Part shown: in pieces, positions 1 through 6,245 of the stretch | How the letters are laid out: each line of letters opens with the position of its first letter | Position numbering within the stretch: position 1 is the first letter of the stretch | Assembly: GCA_002423545.1 (NCBI GenBank) | Contig: DIWP01000016.1 | Location: 60,606-70,994 of the forward strand | Length of the DNA: 10,389 bases | Origin: Thermoleophilia bacterium UBA6103 | GTDB taxonomy: Bacteria; Actinomycetota; Thermoleophilia; UBA2241 | Reading direction: 5' to 3' | Position numbers and translations under genes: made by a program | The notes under the pieces: generated by a model | Seen by the model: the letters and a program-made list of their open reading frames with translations, nothing else | Told to the model about the DNA's origin: nothing | Database searches by the model: none

Positions 1-590
1 GTGAGGATGCACTGCGAGCAGTCGAGGGTGGGGAAGGTCTCCGAAAGCTGGCTCATGTGGCCCCCGATGGAGGGCTCCTTCTCGACGACGATCACCTCGA
101 TGCCGCCGTCGGCGATGTCCAGCGCCGCCTGGATGCCGGCGATACCGCCGCCGATGATCAGGGCTCGCCTGGTCACGGGGATGTGGATGGCCTCCAATGG
201 ACGGTTGTGCTTGACTTTCTCGACGATCGTCCGGGCGATGTCGATCGCCTTGTCGGTGGCGGCCTCCCGGTCCTCGTGGATCCATGAACAGTGCTCGCGG
301 ATGTTGGCCATCTCGCACAGGTAAGGGTTCAGTCCGGCCTTGCGGGAGGCACGGCGGAACGTCGTCTCGTGCATGTGCGGCGAACAGGCGGCCACGACGA
401 CGCCGGTGAGGTCGTGTTCCTCCACGGCCGCACGGATGCGAGCCTGGCCGGGGTCTGAGCACATGTACTTGTAGTCCTCGGCGTGAGCTACTCCGGGATG
501 GTCTCGAAGAGCCGCGGCGACCGCCTCGACATCGACCGTGCGTGCGATGTTCTCGCCGCAATGACACACAAAGACGCCGATGCGAGCCAT
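1..590 (-). CDS. hdrA: HdrA-like FAD/iron-sulfur subunit, N-terminal 196 residues (3' end beyond window)
   Basis: HdrA is the flavin-carrying subunit of heterodisulfide-reductase complexes, where FAD splits electron pairs between ferredoxin and the HdrB/C branch. The translation shows the family N-terminus: a VCHCGENI start (Cys9, Cys11), YKYMCSDPGQ around residue 40-49, ACSPHMHE at 68-75, the FAD Rossmann loop IIGGGIAGIQAAL at about 145-157, and SIGGHMSQLSETFPTLDCSQC near 175-194 with the cluster CxxC at Cys191/Cys194. The ATG at 588-590 shares one base with the TGA of hdrB (TGATG), and a GAGGG lies a few bases upstream, so it is probably translationally coupled to hdrB. The gene is cut by the left edge, so the C-terminal ferredoxin domains, and whether it is fused to another module, cannot be seen. 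Family assignment is firm; the physiological partner is not. Confidence 0.95.
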   Translation of the reverse strand, partial: MARIGVFVCHCGENIARTVDVEAVAAALRDHPGVAHAEDYKYMCSDPGQARIRAAVEEHDLTGVVVAACSPHMHETTFRRASRKAGLNPYLCEMANIREHCSWIHEDREAATDKAIDIARTIVEKVKHNRPLEAIHIPVTRRALIIGGGIAGIQAALDIADGGIEVIVVEKEPSIGGHMSQLSETFPTLDCSQCIL

Positions 591-1540
591 CAGGCCCTCG
601 CCTTCTGGGCCGCCGAGGACCGCTTGGCGGCGCGCTTGGTCTCGGCGTCTGCCGCTGCTGCGGCGGCGGCCGCCGTGGCGTCGGCAAGCACGGGATCGGT
701 GGCGACGAAGTGCCGCTCGAGGCCGAGCCGGTCTCGAGGCACTCCGATCGCCATTCCGACGATCTGGGTGATGAAAAACACCGGCATGGGAGGTTCGCCA
801 CGCAGCTCCATGGCTGCCTGGCGGAAGTCGAGGTTGCTGTGGCAGAGCGGACAGGAGACGACGATGGCATCGGCTCCGTGTGCGCGGGCGTCCCTGATGA
901 TCCTCCGGCTGAGACGGACCACAGAGGCCGTGCGGGAGATGGAGAAGCCGCCGCCACAGCACTCCACGGCCATGTTCCAACGGACGGGGAGGGCGCCGCA
1001 GGCTTCGATCACATCCTCCATGGCCGTCGGCTGCTCGGGGTCGTCGAAGCCGGTGACCTCGGGCGGGCGGACCAGCAGGCAGCCGTAGTAAGCGGCCAGT
1101 CTCATCTGGCTCAGCGGCTTCGGCTCCGGTGCGGCGGCGGTCAGCTCCACGATGCGCGCGGCTCGCTGCCGCAGGACGTCGATGACATTGCGGACGGCGA
1201 CGTCGTTCTTGAAGTCGCGCTGCAGGATGCTCGACATGCGCTCGGCCAGGGTGTCGTCGGCGGCGATCTCGTGGCGCGCGGCGGCGAGCCGGTTGAAGCA
1301 GGCGGCGCATGGTGCCACGACTTCGTCGGCGCCCTGCTCGGCCGCCAGGGCGAGGTTGCGGGCAGGCAGGGCGATGCCCAGGGTGTGGTTGGTGGGATGC
1401 GCCGACGATGCTCCGCAGCACGACCAGTCGTCGATCTCATGTATCTGGAGGTCCAGCGCAGTGGCCACGGCACGGAAGCTCTCGTCGAACTCGCGTGAGG
1501 TGCCGTGGAGCGAACAGCCTGGGTAGTACGCAAGGCTCAG
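590..1540 (-). CDS. hdrB: HdrB-like subunit with two CCG domains, probable CTG start
   Basis: HdrB carries the catalytic non-cubane [4Fe-4S] clusters that reduce disulfides (CoM-S-S-CoB in methanogens, unknown thiols in bacteria). Both CCG motifs are intact in a 316-residue reading: Cys9, Cys41-Cys42, Cys78 and Cys81 (C-X31-CC-X35-CxxC), then Cys154, Cys194-Cys195, Cys230 and Cys233. The first cysteine sits in YYPGCSLHG, the canonical HdrB beginning, which lies upstream of the first GTG (1466-1468). In this frame no ATG, GTG or TTG exists between the upstream TGA and that motif. The only sensible initiator is CTG at 1538-1540, seven bases after a perfect AGGAGG and overlapping the hdrC TGA. 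The C-terminus has an unusual tail of about 30 residues, alanine-rich then lysine/arginine-rich. Order hdrC-hdrB-hdrA with overlapping codons indicates one transcript and a stoichiometric complex. Confidence 0.93.
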   Translation of the reverse strand: MSLAYYPGCSLHGTSREFDESFRAVATALDLQIHEIDDWSCCGASSAHPTNHTLGIALPARNLALAAEQGADEVVAPCAACFNRLAAARHEIAADDTLAERMSSILQRDFKNDVAVRNVIDVLRQRAARIVELTAAAPEPKPLSQMRLAAYYGCLLVRPPEVTGFDDPEQPTAMEDVIEACGALPVRWNMAVECCGGGFSISRTASVVRLSRRIIRDARAHGADAIVVSCPLCHSNLDFRQAAMELRGEPPMPVFFITQIVGMAIGVPRDRLGLERHFVATDPVLADATAAAAAAAADAETKRAAKRSSAAQKARA

Positions 1541-2094
1541 GAGGCATCCTCCTCACATGCGCGGAAGATCCGGCGGACGTCCTCAAGGTCCTTCACGCGC
1601 TCGGGGAGGATGTGCAGCTTGCCCCGGGCCAGCATGCCGGGAGCGTTGGCCACATCCTGTATCAGGGCGCCGCTGCGGATCTTGTAGGACACCATGAAGC
1701 CCGCCTCGTAGATCCGTCCGTTGCCGCGCACCTGCTGGAGGAAGGCGTCGTGGAAAGCCCGGATGGCGCGCTGTTGAGGGCCGCGTCCGGCCGCGGCGGC
1801 CTGCTCGCGTAGCATGTCGATGACGCGTGCCGGATCGCAGGCATTAGGACAGCGGGCCGAGCACGTCTCGCAGGTGATGCAGAGCCACAGCGATTCGTCG
1901 TCGAGCAGCTCGTCGCGCCGATCCTGCTGGGCGAGACGCATGATGTCGTGCGGCTTGTGGCGCATCTCGCTGCTCATGGGGCAGCCGGCGGAGCACTTGC
2001 CGCACTGATAGCAGGCCCGCACGTCGATGCCGGTATGCCGCTCGATCTCAGCGACCAGAGTGTGGCTGGATGATGTGCTCTCGGCTCTCGGCAT
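1537..2094 (-). CDS. hdrC: HdrC-like ferredoxin-type subunit
   Basis: HdrC is the small subunit with two [4Fe-4S] clusters that relays electrons between HdrA and HdrB. The 185-residue product has two CxxCxxCxxxCP motifs, at Cys28/31/34/38 (CYQCGKCSAGCP) and Cys72/75/78/82 (CITCETCSARCP). A helical C-terminal half follows, with a conserved-looking LHILPERVKDLEDVRRIF near the end, the usual HdrC size and layout. The ATG at 2092-2094 is preferred because GGGAGG lies seven bases upstream. An in-frame GTG at 2190 would overlap the predicted transcription start of the promoter at 2194-2221 and would add about 32 residues with no family resemblance. Its TGA overlaps the CTG start of hdrB. It is the first gene of an hdrCBA operon that appears to have its own promoter. 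Confidence 0.94.
   Translation of the reverse strand: MPRAESTSSSHTLVAEIERHTGIDVRACYQCGKCSAGCPMSSEMRHKPHDIMRLAQQDRRDELLDDESLWLCITCETCSARCPNACDPARVIDMLREQAAAAGRGPQQRAIRAFHDAFLQQVRGNGRIYEAGFMVSYKIRSGALIQDVANAPGMLARGKLHILPERVKDLEDVRRIFRACEEDAS
1548..1553 (-). promoter_or_regulatory. Shine-Dalgarno AGGAGG for the hdrB CTG start
   Basis: Read on the minus strand, AGGAGG lies inside the last codons of hdrC and is followed by seven bases (ATGCCTC) and then CTG. Sequence and spacing are ideal for initiation at CTG (1538-1540). The ATG inside the spacer is out of the hdrB frame and too close to the Shine-Dalgarno, so it does not explain hdrB translation. This site decides the hdrB start. Confidence 0.7.
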
Positions 2095-2193
2095 GACCAC
2101 GCCTCCCGGCGTATCGCGCGGGCGTCCTGTCTCGTCCGGACCCGGCGTGACGTCTTCTGCGCGACGGCAGACTCCGATCACCACACGCACCCA

Positions 2194-2221
2194 ATGCTAT
2201 GCGCAGAGCGATGCGTGTCAA
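2194..2221 (-). promoter_or_regulatory. Sigma-70-type promoter for hdrCBA
   Basis: On the minus strand a perfect -35 hexamer TTGACA (2216-2221) is separated by 16 bases from TAGCAT (2194-2199), a four-of-six match to TATAAT. Transcription would begin near 2187, giving an untranslated leader of about 93 bases before the hdrC ATG. The element sits just after the stop of the lipoprotein gene, so hdrCBA probably has its own transcription start even if some read-through occurs. No sigma-54 element (TGGC-N8-TTGC type) was seen in this gap. Confidence 0.6.
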
Positions 2222-2247
2222 GCGCGAGAAGCCGTGCGCACTCGCGT
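2222..2247 (-). terminator. Possible weak hairpin after the lipoprotein gene
   Basis: The stretch just after the lipoprotein stop can fold into a six-base-pair GC-rich stem (CGCGAG/CTCGCG, plus a G-T wobble pair) around a 12-base loop. There is no U-tract: on the transcript the stem is followed by CTTGACA, the -35 region of the next promoter. It may slow or partly stop transcription between the lipoprotein gene and hdrC, or be chance in GC-rich DNA. Confidence 0.25.
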
Positions 2248-2735
2248 CAGGGCTTCGTCTGGATCTCCAGCGACCAGGCCTTGTCGGTCGAGGGCGTCGC
2301 CAGCACCACGTAGCTGCCGTCCAGGCCATCGACCGTCGGATCGGGCAATACGACAGCCACCGGGACCGACTCCGATTCACGGACCAGGTCGACGGTGATC
2401 TCTTCGCCGGCCGGCAGGATGGCGGCGATCAGCCCTTCGGCATCCTCACCGTCGGGCATGTCGAGGACAAGGCGGACCTCGCCGGTGACGGTGAACGCCT
2501 CGCTGACGAGCGCGCCGATCTCGTTGGTGGGATCGTCTGAGCGCAGCGTGGTGACCGTCGTCCAGCCATCGGCCGTGGGGCTCTCCGCCGCCGGGCTCTC
2601 CGCCGCCGGGCTCTCCGCAGCCGGCGTCGTGGCCGCCGGCGTCTCGGTCGCGGTCCCGTCATCGGAGCTGCCGCAGCCGAGCAGCGCCACAGCCAGGGCC
2701 GCCACGCCAAGCACCACAACGAACGTTCTGCGCAT
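2247..2735 (-). CDS. Small secreted lipoprotein, function unknown
   Basis: A 162-residue product with a classic lipoprotein signal: basic N-terminus MRRT, hydrophobic stretch to about residue 19, and lipobox LLGC with the lipidated Cys21. A Pro/Ala/Glu/Ser spacer follows, containing three PAAES repeats that would tether the folded part away from the membrane. Residues from about 55 to 162 look like one beta-rich domain, ending in a Tyr-Val-Val-Leu strand and a final Trp-Ser-Leu-Glu-Ile strand, a pattern I associate with small actinobacterial surface lipoproteins. No catalytic motif or cysteine is present beyond the lipobox. The ATG at 2733-2735 is preferred over the adjoining GTG (2736-2738) because AAGGAGG is five bases from the ATG but only two from the GTG. 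It is divergent from the kinase gene and upstream of hdrC. A role as an external sensor for the kinase is possible but unsupported; it may be unrelated. Confidence 0.8.
   Translation of the reverse strand: MRRTFVVVLGVAALAVALLGCGSSDDGTATETPAATTPAAESPAAESPAAESPTADGWTTVTTLRSDDPTNEIGALVSEAFTVTGEVRLVLDMPDGEDAEGLIAAILPAGEEITVDLVRESESVPVAVVLPDPTVDGLDGSYVVLATPSTDKAWSLEIQTKP
2578..2622 (-). repeat. Three tandem 15-bp units encoding PAAES
   Basis: Three back-to-back 15-base copies (GGGCTCTCCGCCGCC on the plus strand; the third differs by one base) lie within the lipoprotein gene and encode the PAAES spacer repeats. Degenerate related units continue on both sides. In-frame repeats like this can change in number by slippage without breaking the gene, altering spacer length. 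Confidence 0.9.
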
Positions 2736-2790
2736 CACGGCCTCCTTCGCCGTCAGGGTGTCATCTCAGGCAGAGTATCGGAGCCGGCTA

Positions 2791-2815
2791 CCGGACACCA
2801 CCCGGACACCGCCCG
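2791..2815. repeat. 11-bp tandem repeat between divergent genes
   Basis: The unit CCGGACACCRC occurs twice head-to-tail (2791-2801 and 2802-2812), and a third partial CCG follows. The 11-base period is about one helical turn, as expected for two adjacent protein contacts on one DNA face. It lies midway between the lipoprotein and kinase starts and just upstream of a candidate -10 element, so an operator is possible. Nothing identifies a binding protein, and short repeats arise readily in GC-rich DNA. Confidence 0.35.
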
Positions 2816-2844
2816 CGACTCCCGGCGACGGGCGGGGCCCGGAG

Positions 2845-2850
2845 TATGAT
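2845..2850 (+). promoter_or_regulatory. Candidate -10 element TATGAT for the kinase-regulator operon
   Basis: TATGAT matches the TATAAT consensus at five of six positions and lies 73 bases ahead of the kinase start, in an otherwise very GC-rich gap. No acceptable -35 hexamer is seen 16-18 bases upstream, so it would need an activator or be a weak promoter. The 11-bp repeat at 2791-2815 lies 30-55 bases upstream, where an activator could sit. Confidence 0.35.
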
Positions 2851-2922
2851 GACGCCTGGACGCCCGCTGGTCGGCGTGGACGCTGCTCGGAGAGGCTGCA
2901 GAAGGGAGGCGGAGGACCGCTG

Positions 2923-4872
2923 ATGACTGTCACCGTGGAAGACGTGTGCGGGCTTCTCGAGAAGAGCTTCGACTGTCTGCTGATCCTCGACGAGGACGGC
3001 GTGGTGGTCCACATGAGCGATCCGCTTGCCGAGGAGACCGCCGGTGGTCCGGGTGCCGACTTCCGCGGCAAGCCCGTCCACGAGGTGCTCAGCGGCGCTT
3101 GTCTCGAGACTGTCGAGTCGACCGTGAAGCGGCTCAAGGGACACGGCGGTCCGGAGCTGGTCTCCTGCGAGACGCGATCCGGGAACCCTCCCACCATGCT
3201 CAGGGCCGTGATGGAGACGGGTGAAGACGGCCGCCTCTTCATGTTCTGGGGCAACCGCTTCGTCATGCTCGACACGCTCATGAACGATCGCGAGCGGGCA
3301 AAGGAGCTCGCCTGCATCTATGAAGTCGCCAGATGGGTCGAGCTCTCGCAGTCGACCGACGAGTTCCTCAAGGATCTGCCGCGGTACGTGCGTGAGGGCA
3401 TGCAGTATCCGGAGCACGTCCAGGTCTACAGCGTGTACCGCGATCGCGAGTACGGCACCAGACCCGACACGGAGAGGTCCATGCGGACGGACCTGGTGCT
3501 CGACGGTGAGGTCCGCGGCAGCGTCTACGTGACGTACGACCGGGACGATCTGGACTTCCTGCCGGACGAACAGCGGATGATGGAGGAGATCGCCAGGATG
3601 CTCGTGCGCGCCCTGGAGAGGAAGGAGCTGCGACGGAGCATCGACGAGCAGCAGGAGGAGCTGAACCGTGAGAGGGCGGAGCTCGAGACGGTCAACTCCT
3701 ATCTGAGCGAGACGAGCACCGGTCTCGAGGAGTCGAAGACCCGGCTGGAGACGATGTTCCAGGCTATCCCCGACACGGTCGCGATCATCGACCGGGACCG
3801 CACCCTGGTGATGACCAACACCGACAGGTACGTTCCCGGCAACAAGTGCTACACGACGTTCTTCGGCAGCGACAAGCCCTGCGTCGACTGCCGGTTGGCC
3901 CGGATACTCAAGCAGAAGGCGCCGATCACCCTCGAGATCGAGCACGACGACCGCTACTATGAAGTCCACGCCATCCCGATCTTCGACAAGGATCAGGAAG
4001 TCGACGGCATCCTGGAGTTCTACCGCGACATCTCGGACAAGAGGAACTACGAGCAGCAGCTGCAGCAGGCCGACAAGCTGGCCTCACTCGGACAACTGGT
4101 CAGCGGCATCGGCCATGAGATCAACAACCCCAACCAGTTCATCCGCGGGAACATCAAGATCATCAGACAGGCGATGGACGACATCCTGCCGCTGCTCGAC
4201 GACTACTACCAGAGTCACCCGGACTTCAAGATCGCCCGTCTCGACTACGAGTTCTTTCGCCAGCACATCATCACCCTCATCGACGACATGGCCAACGGCT
4301 CGGCACGGATCAAAGGCATCGTCGAGGACCTGAAGCGTTTCGCGCGGCGCGACGAGGGGCTGCTCGTCGACACGGTCGATCTCAACGCGATCATCCGGGA
4401 GAGCGCCCGCCTGGTCCACAACCAGGTCAACAAGACCGCGGACGTCAAGCTGGACCTCGCCGACGACCTGCCGGAGTTCACCGGCAACGTGCAGAAGATC
4501 CAGCAGGTGTTCGTCAACCTGCTGATCAACGCCGGCCAGGCGATCCCGGAGGGACGCCGGGGCGTCATCGAGGTGACGACCGAGTACGGTGACACCGAGG
4601 TGATCGCCCGGGTCGGCGACAACGGCTCCGGTATGAGCGAGAGGACGATGAAGCAGATCTTCGATCCGTTCTTCACGACCAAGCGGGCCCGCGGGGGGAC
4701 CGGACTGGGGCTGTCGATCGTCTACCGGATCGTCGAGGAGCACGGCGGCACGGTGTCGGTCGCCAGCAAGGTCGGCGAGGGGACGACGTTCACCACCACC
4801 ATCCCCTACAGGCGCAAGGACTCCGGCGGCGGAGCCGGGTTGTCCGGCGACTCCGACGGCAGCCGGCGATGA
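2923..4872 (+). CDS. Soluble PAS-GAF-PAS sensor histidine kinase with Cys-rich PAS domain
   Basis: A 649-residue cytoplasmic kinase with no membrane segment. Order: PAS-like domain (about 10-100), GAF-like domain (about 126-226), coiled coil (about 227-276), second PAS (about 278-385), HisKA dimerisation domain with phospho-acceptor His398 in GIGHEINNPN, and HATPase_c with N-box Asn536, DNGSGM beginning at Asp566, FDPFFTTK at 580-587 and GTGLGLSI. All catalytic motifs are intact. The second PAS carries Cys309, Cys320 and Cys323 (C-X10-C-X2-C, in KCYTTFFG...KPCVDC), a layout seen in PAS domains of anaerobes that could bind a metal or cluster or form a disulfide. The ATG at 2923 is chosen because GGAGG lies seven bases upstream; the open frame running back to 2395 is antisense to the lipoprotein gene and has no PAS homology. 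Its TGA overlaps the regulator ATG by four bases, so the regulator is its likely partner. The input signal is inferred to be intracellular redox. Confidence 0.93.
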   Translation: MTVTVEDVCGLLEKSFDCLLILDEDGVVVHMSDPLAEETAGGPGADFRGKPVHEVLSGACLETVESTVKRLKGHGGPELVSCETRSGNPPTMLRAVMETGEDGRLFMFWGNRFVMLDTLMNDRERAKELACIYEVARWVELSQSTDEFLKDLPRYVREGMQYPEHVQVYSVYRDREYGTRPDTERSMRTDLVLDGEVRGSVYVTYDRDDLDFLPDEQRMMEEIARMLVRALERKELRRSIDEQQEELNRERAELETVNSYLSETSTGLEESKTRLETMFQAIPDTVAIIDRDRTLVMTNTDRYVPGNKCYTTFFGSDKPCVDCRLARILKQKAPITLEIEHDDRYYEVHAIPIFDKDQEVDGILEFYRDISDKRNYEQQLQQADKLASLGQLVSGIGHEINNPNQFIRGNIKIIRQAMDDILPLLDDYYQSHPDFKIARLDYEFFRQHIITLIDDMANGSARIKGIVEDLKRFARRDEGLLVDTVDLNAIIRESARLVHNQVNKTADVKLDLADDLPEFTGNVQKIQQVFVNLLINAGQAIPEGRRGVIEVTTEYGDTEVIARVGDNGSGMSERTMKQIFDPFFTTKRARGGTGLGLSIVYRIVEEHGGTVSVASKVGEGTTFTTTIPYRRKDSGGGAGLSGDSDGSRR

Positions 4873-6221
4873 AGAAGATACTCATAGTCGACGACGATGT
4901 GGCGGTGACCAACTACCTGATGGTCTCGTTCATGCAGACCGGCGAATACGAGCCGACGGTCGTCAACGAATCGAGGACCGTCCCGGACCTGCTCGGGAAA
5001 GCACGGTTCGACATCATGCTGCTGGATATGGACATGCCTCACTTCAGCGGCATGGACATCATCAAGCACGTCCACGACAGGGCTCTGGACCTGCCGATCG
5101 TGGTCCTCACCGGCGTCAACGACGTGGAGCTGGCGGTCGACTCCCTCAAGCTGGGTGTCTTCGACTACCTGACAAAGCCGGTCGACGACGACCATCTGTT
5201 CGACGTGATCGCCAAGGCGATCGCGCACGGGACCACCAAGGAGTCCATCAAGAGGCTGCCGACCCAGCTGAGCGTCGACGATCTTGCCTGCCGGGAGGCG
5301 TTCGACCACCTGCGGTCGGGGTCGCCGAGGATGATACGACTGCTCCACCAGGCCGAGAAGATGGCGGCCGGCGATCTCTGCATCTTCATCTTCGGCGAGA
5401 GGGGCACGGGCAAGCGCTCGCTGGCCCAGGCCATCCACAGGGCAAGCCCGCGGCATGAGGGCCCCTTCGTCGCCGTCGATGCGTCCGCGCACAACATGGA
5501 CAAGTTCCCGAAGCTCTTCTTCGGCTCCGCTTCCGAGGTGGACGGGGGGCCGGATCGCCCCGGGTTCCTGGAGGAGGCCGACGGCGGGACCCTGTTCATC
5601 AACAACGTCGAATCGCTCCCGCTGCCGGTCCAGATACGGCTCGACAGGGTGATCCAGTACGGTGAGTTCCACCGTGAGTACTCGCCGCGGGTCGAGAGGA
5701 TCGACGTGCGCGTCATCGTCGCTTCGCTTCACAACCTCGCCGAGGAGGGATACCAGGAGAGCTTCTCCCAGGACCTTCTGTACCACCTGATGGTCAACTC
5801 ACTCCATCTGCCGCCTCTGCGGGAGAGGCGGGACGCGATCCCCGTCCTTGCCAACGACATCCTCCAGAGGGAAGCCAAGCGGATGAACAGGCCCATCGAG
5901 GGCTTCACCGACGAGCTCATGGACCTGCTGCTCAAGTACGACTTCCCCGGGAACGTGCAGGAGCTCAGCGACATCGTCGCGACCTGCGTCATCAACGCCG
6001 AGAGCAGCGTCGTGGGGATGGATGCGCTGGCGCACTACATGAAAGACATCCTCACCACCGGCAGCAGGGGTCTGGCGGGCTTCCACCCGCGGAAGCTGGA
6101 CGAGGTGGTCAGGGAGCACGTGAGCAAGACCGTGCGCTACATGGGCGGAGACAATGCCAAGGCGGCCGTGGAGCTCGGGATCGACATCGACTCCCTGAGC
6201 GAGATCCTCGCCGACGACTGA
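4869..6221 (+). CDS. NtrC-like response regulator with degenerate AAA+ and HTH domains
   Basis: A 450-residue protein laid out like NtrC: receiver (1-118), AAA+ domain (about 145-395) and a Fis-like C-terminus. The receiver is intact, with acidic pocket Asp8-Asp10, phospho-acceptor Asp53, Thr81 and Lys103. The AAA+ domain keeps a Walker A (GERGTGK, 176-182) and LPPLRER (315-321) but lacks features needed to drive sigma-54. The GAFTGA loop is gone (residues 221-232 are acidic and shorter), Walker B reads LFINN instead of LFLDE (Asn245/Asn246), the two arginine-finger positions are Ser300 and His306 in FSQDLLYHL, and the sensor-II PGNVREL is PGNVQEL (Gln364). The terminal helix-turn-helix reads GIDIDSLSEILADD, acidic where relatives have arginines. 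Start overlaps the kinase stop (ATGA); no Shine-Dalgarno is evident, so coupling is likely. It may bind ATP and a partner without activating transcription. HupR-type activators also lack GAFTGA but keep DNA binding. It ends 24 bases from the convergent fusion gene. Confidence 0.92.
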   Translation: MKKILIVDDDVAVTNYLMVSFMQTGEYEPTVVNESRTVPDLLGKARFDIMLLDMDMPHFSGMDIIKHVHDRALDLPIVVLTGVNDVELAVDSLKLGVFDYLTKPVDDDHLFDVIAKAIAHGTTKESIKRLPTQLSVDDLACREAFDHLRSGSPRMIRLLHQAEKMAAGDLCIFIFGERGTGKRSLAQAIHRASPRHEGPFVAVDASAHNMDKFPKLFFGSASEVDGGPDRPGFLEEADGGTLFINNVESLPLPVQIRLDRVIQYGEFHREYSPRVERIDVRVIVASLHNLAEEGYQESFSQDLLYHLMVNSLHLPPLRERRDAIPVLANDILQREAKRMNRPIEGFTDELMDLLLKYDFPGNVQELSDIVATCVINAESSVVGMDALAHYMKDILTTGSRGLAGFHPRKLDEVVREHVSKTVRYMGGDNAKAAVELGIDIDSLSEILADD

Positions 6222-6245
6222 CTCCCCGACGATGCGACGCCGCCG

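Noticed and set aside
590..1468. HdrB starting at the GTG at 1466-1468
   Set aside because: It would remove the first CCG cysteine and the YYPGCSLHG motif, which are clearly encoded in frame upstream; no good Shine-Dalgarno precedes that GTG.
2095..2190. N-terminal extension of HdrC to the GTG at 2190
   Set aside because: The added residues do not look like HdrC, the GTG lies at the predicted transcription start, and the ATG at 2094 has GGGAGG at proper spacing.
2774..2779. GATACT (minus strand) as -10 of the lipoprotein promoter
   Set aside because: Only four of six matches and no -35 at the right distance; too weak to list.
2395..2922. Kinase frame open back to 2395
   Set aside because: The extra 176 residues are Ser/Pro/Arg-rich, antisense to the lipoprotein gene and without sensor-domain resemblance; the ATG at 2923 has a good Shine-Dalgarno.
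2736..2922. Sigma-54 promoter next to the NtrC-like regulator
   Set aside because: No TGGC/TTGC pair at the required spacing was found here or in the 2095-2246 gap.
6222..6245. Terminator between the convergent regulator and fusion genes
   Set aside because: Only a poor five-base inverted match (CTGAC/GTCAG) and no T-tract on either strand; not supportable.
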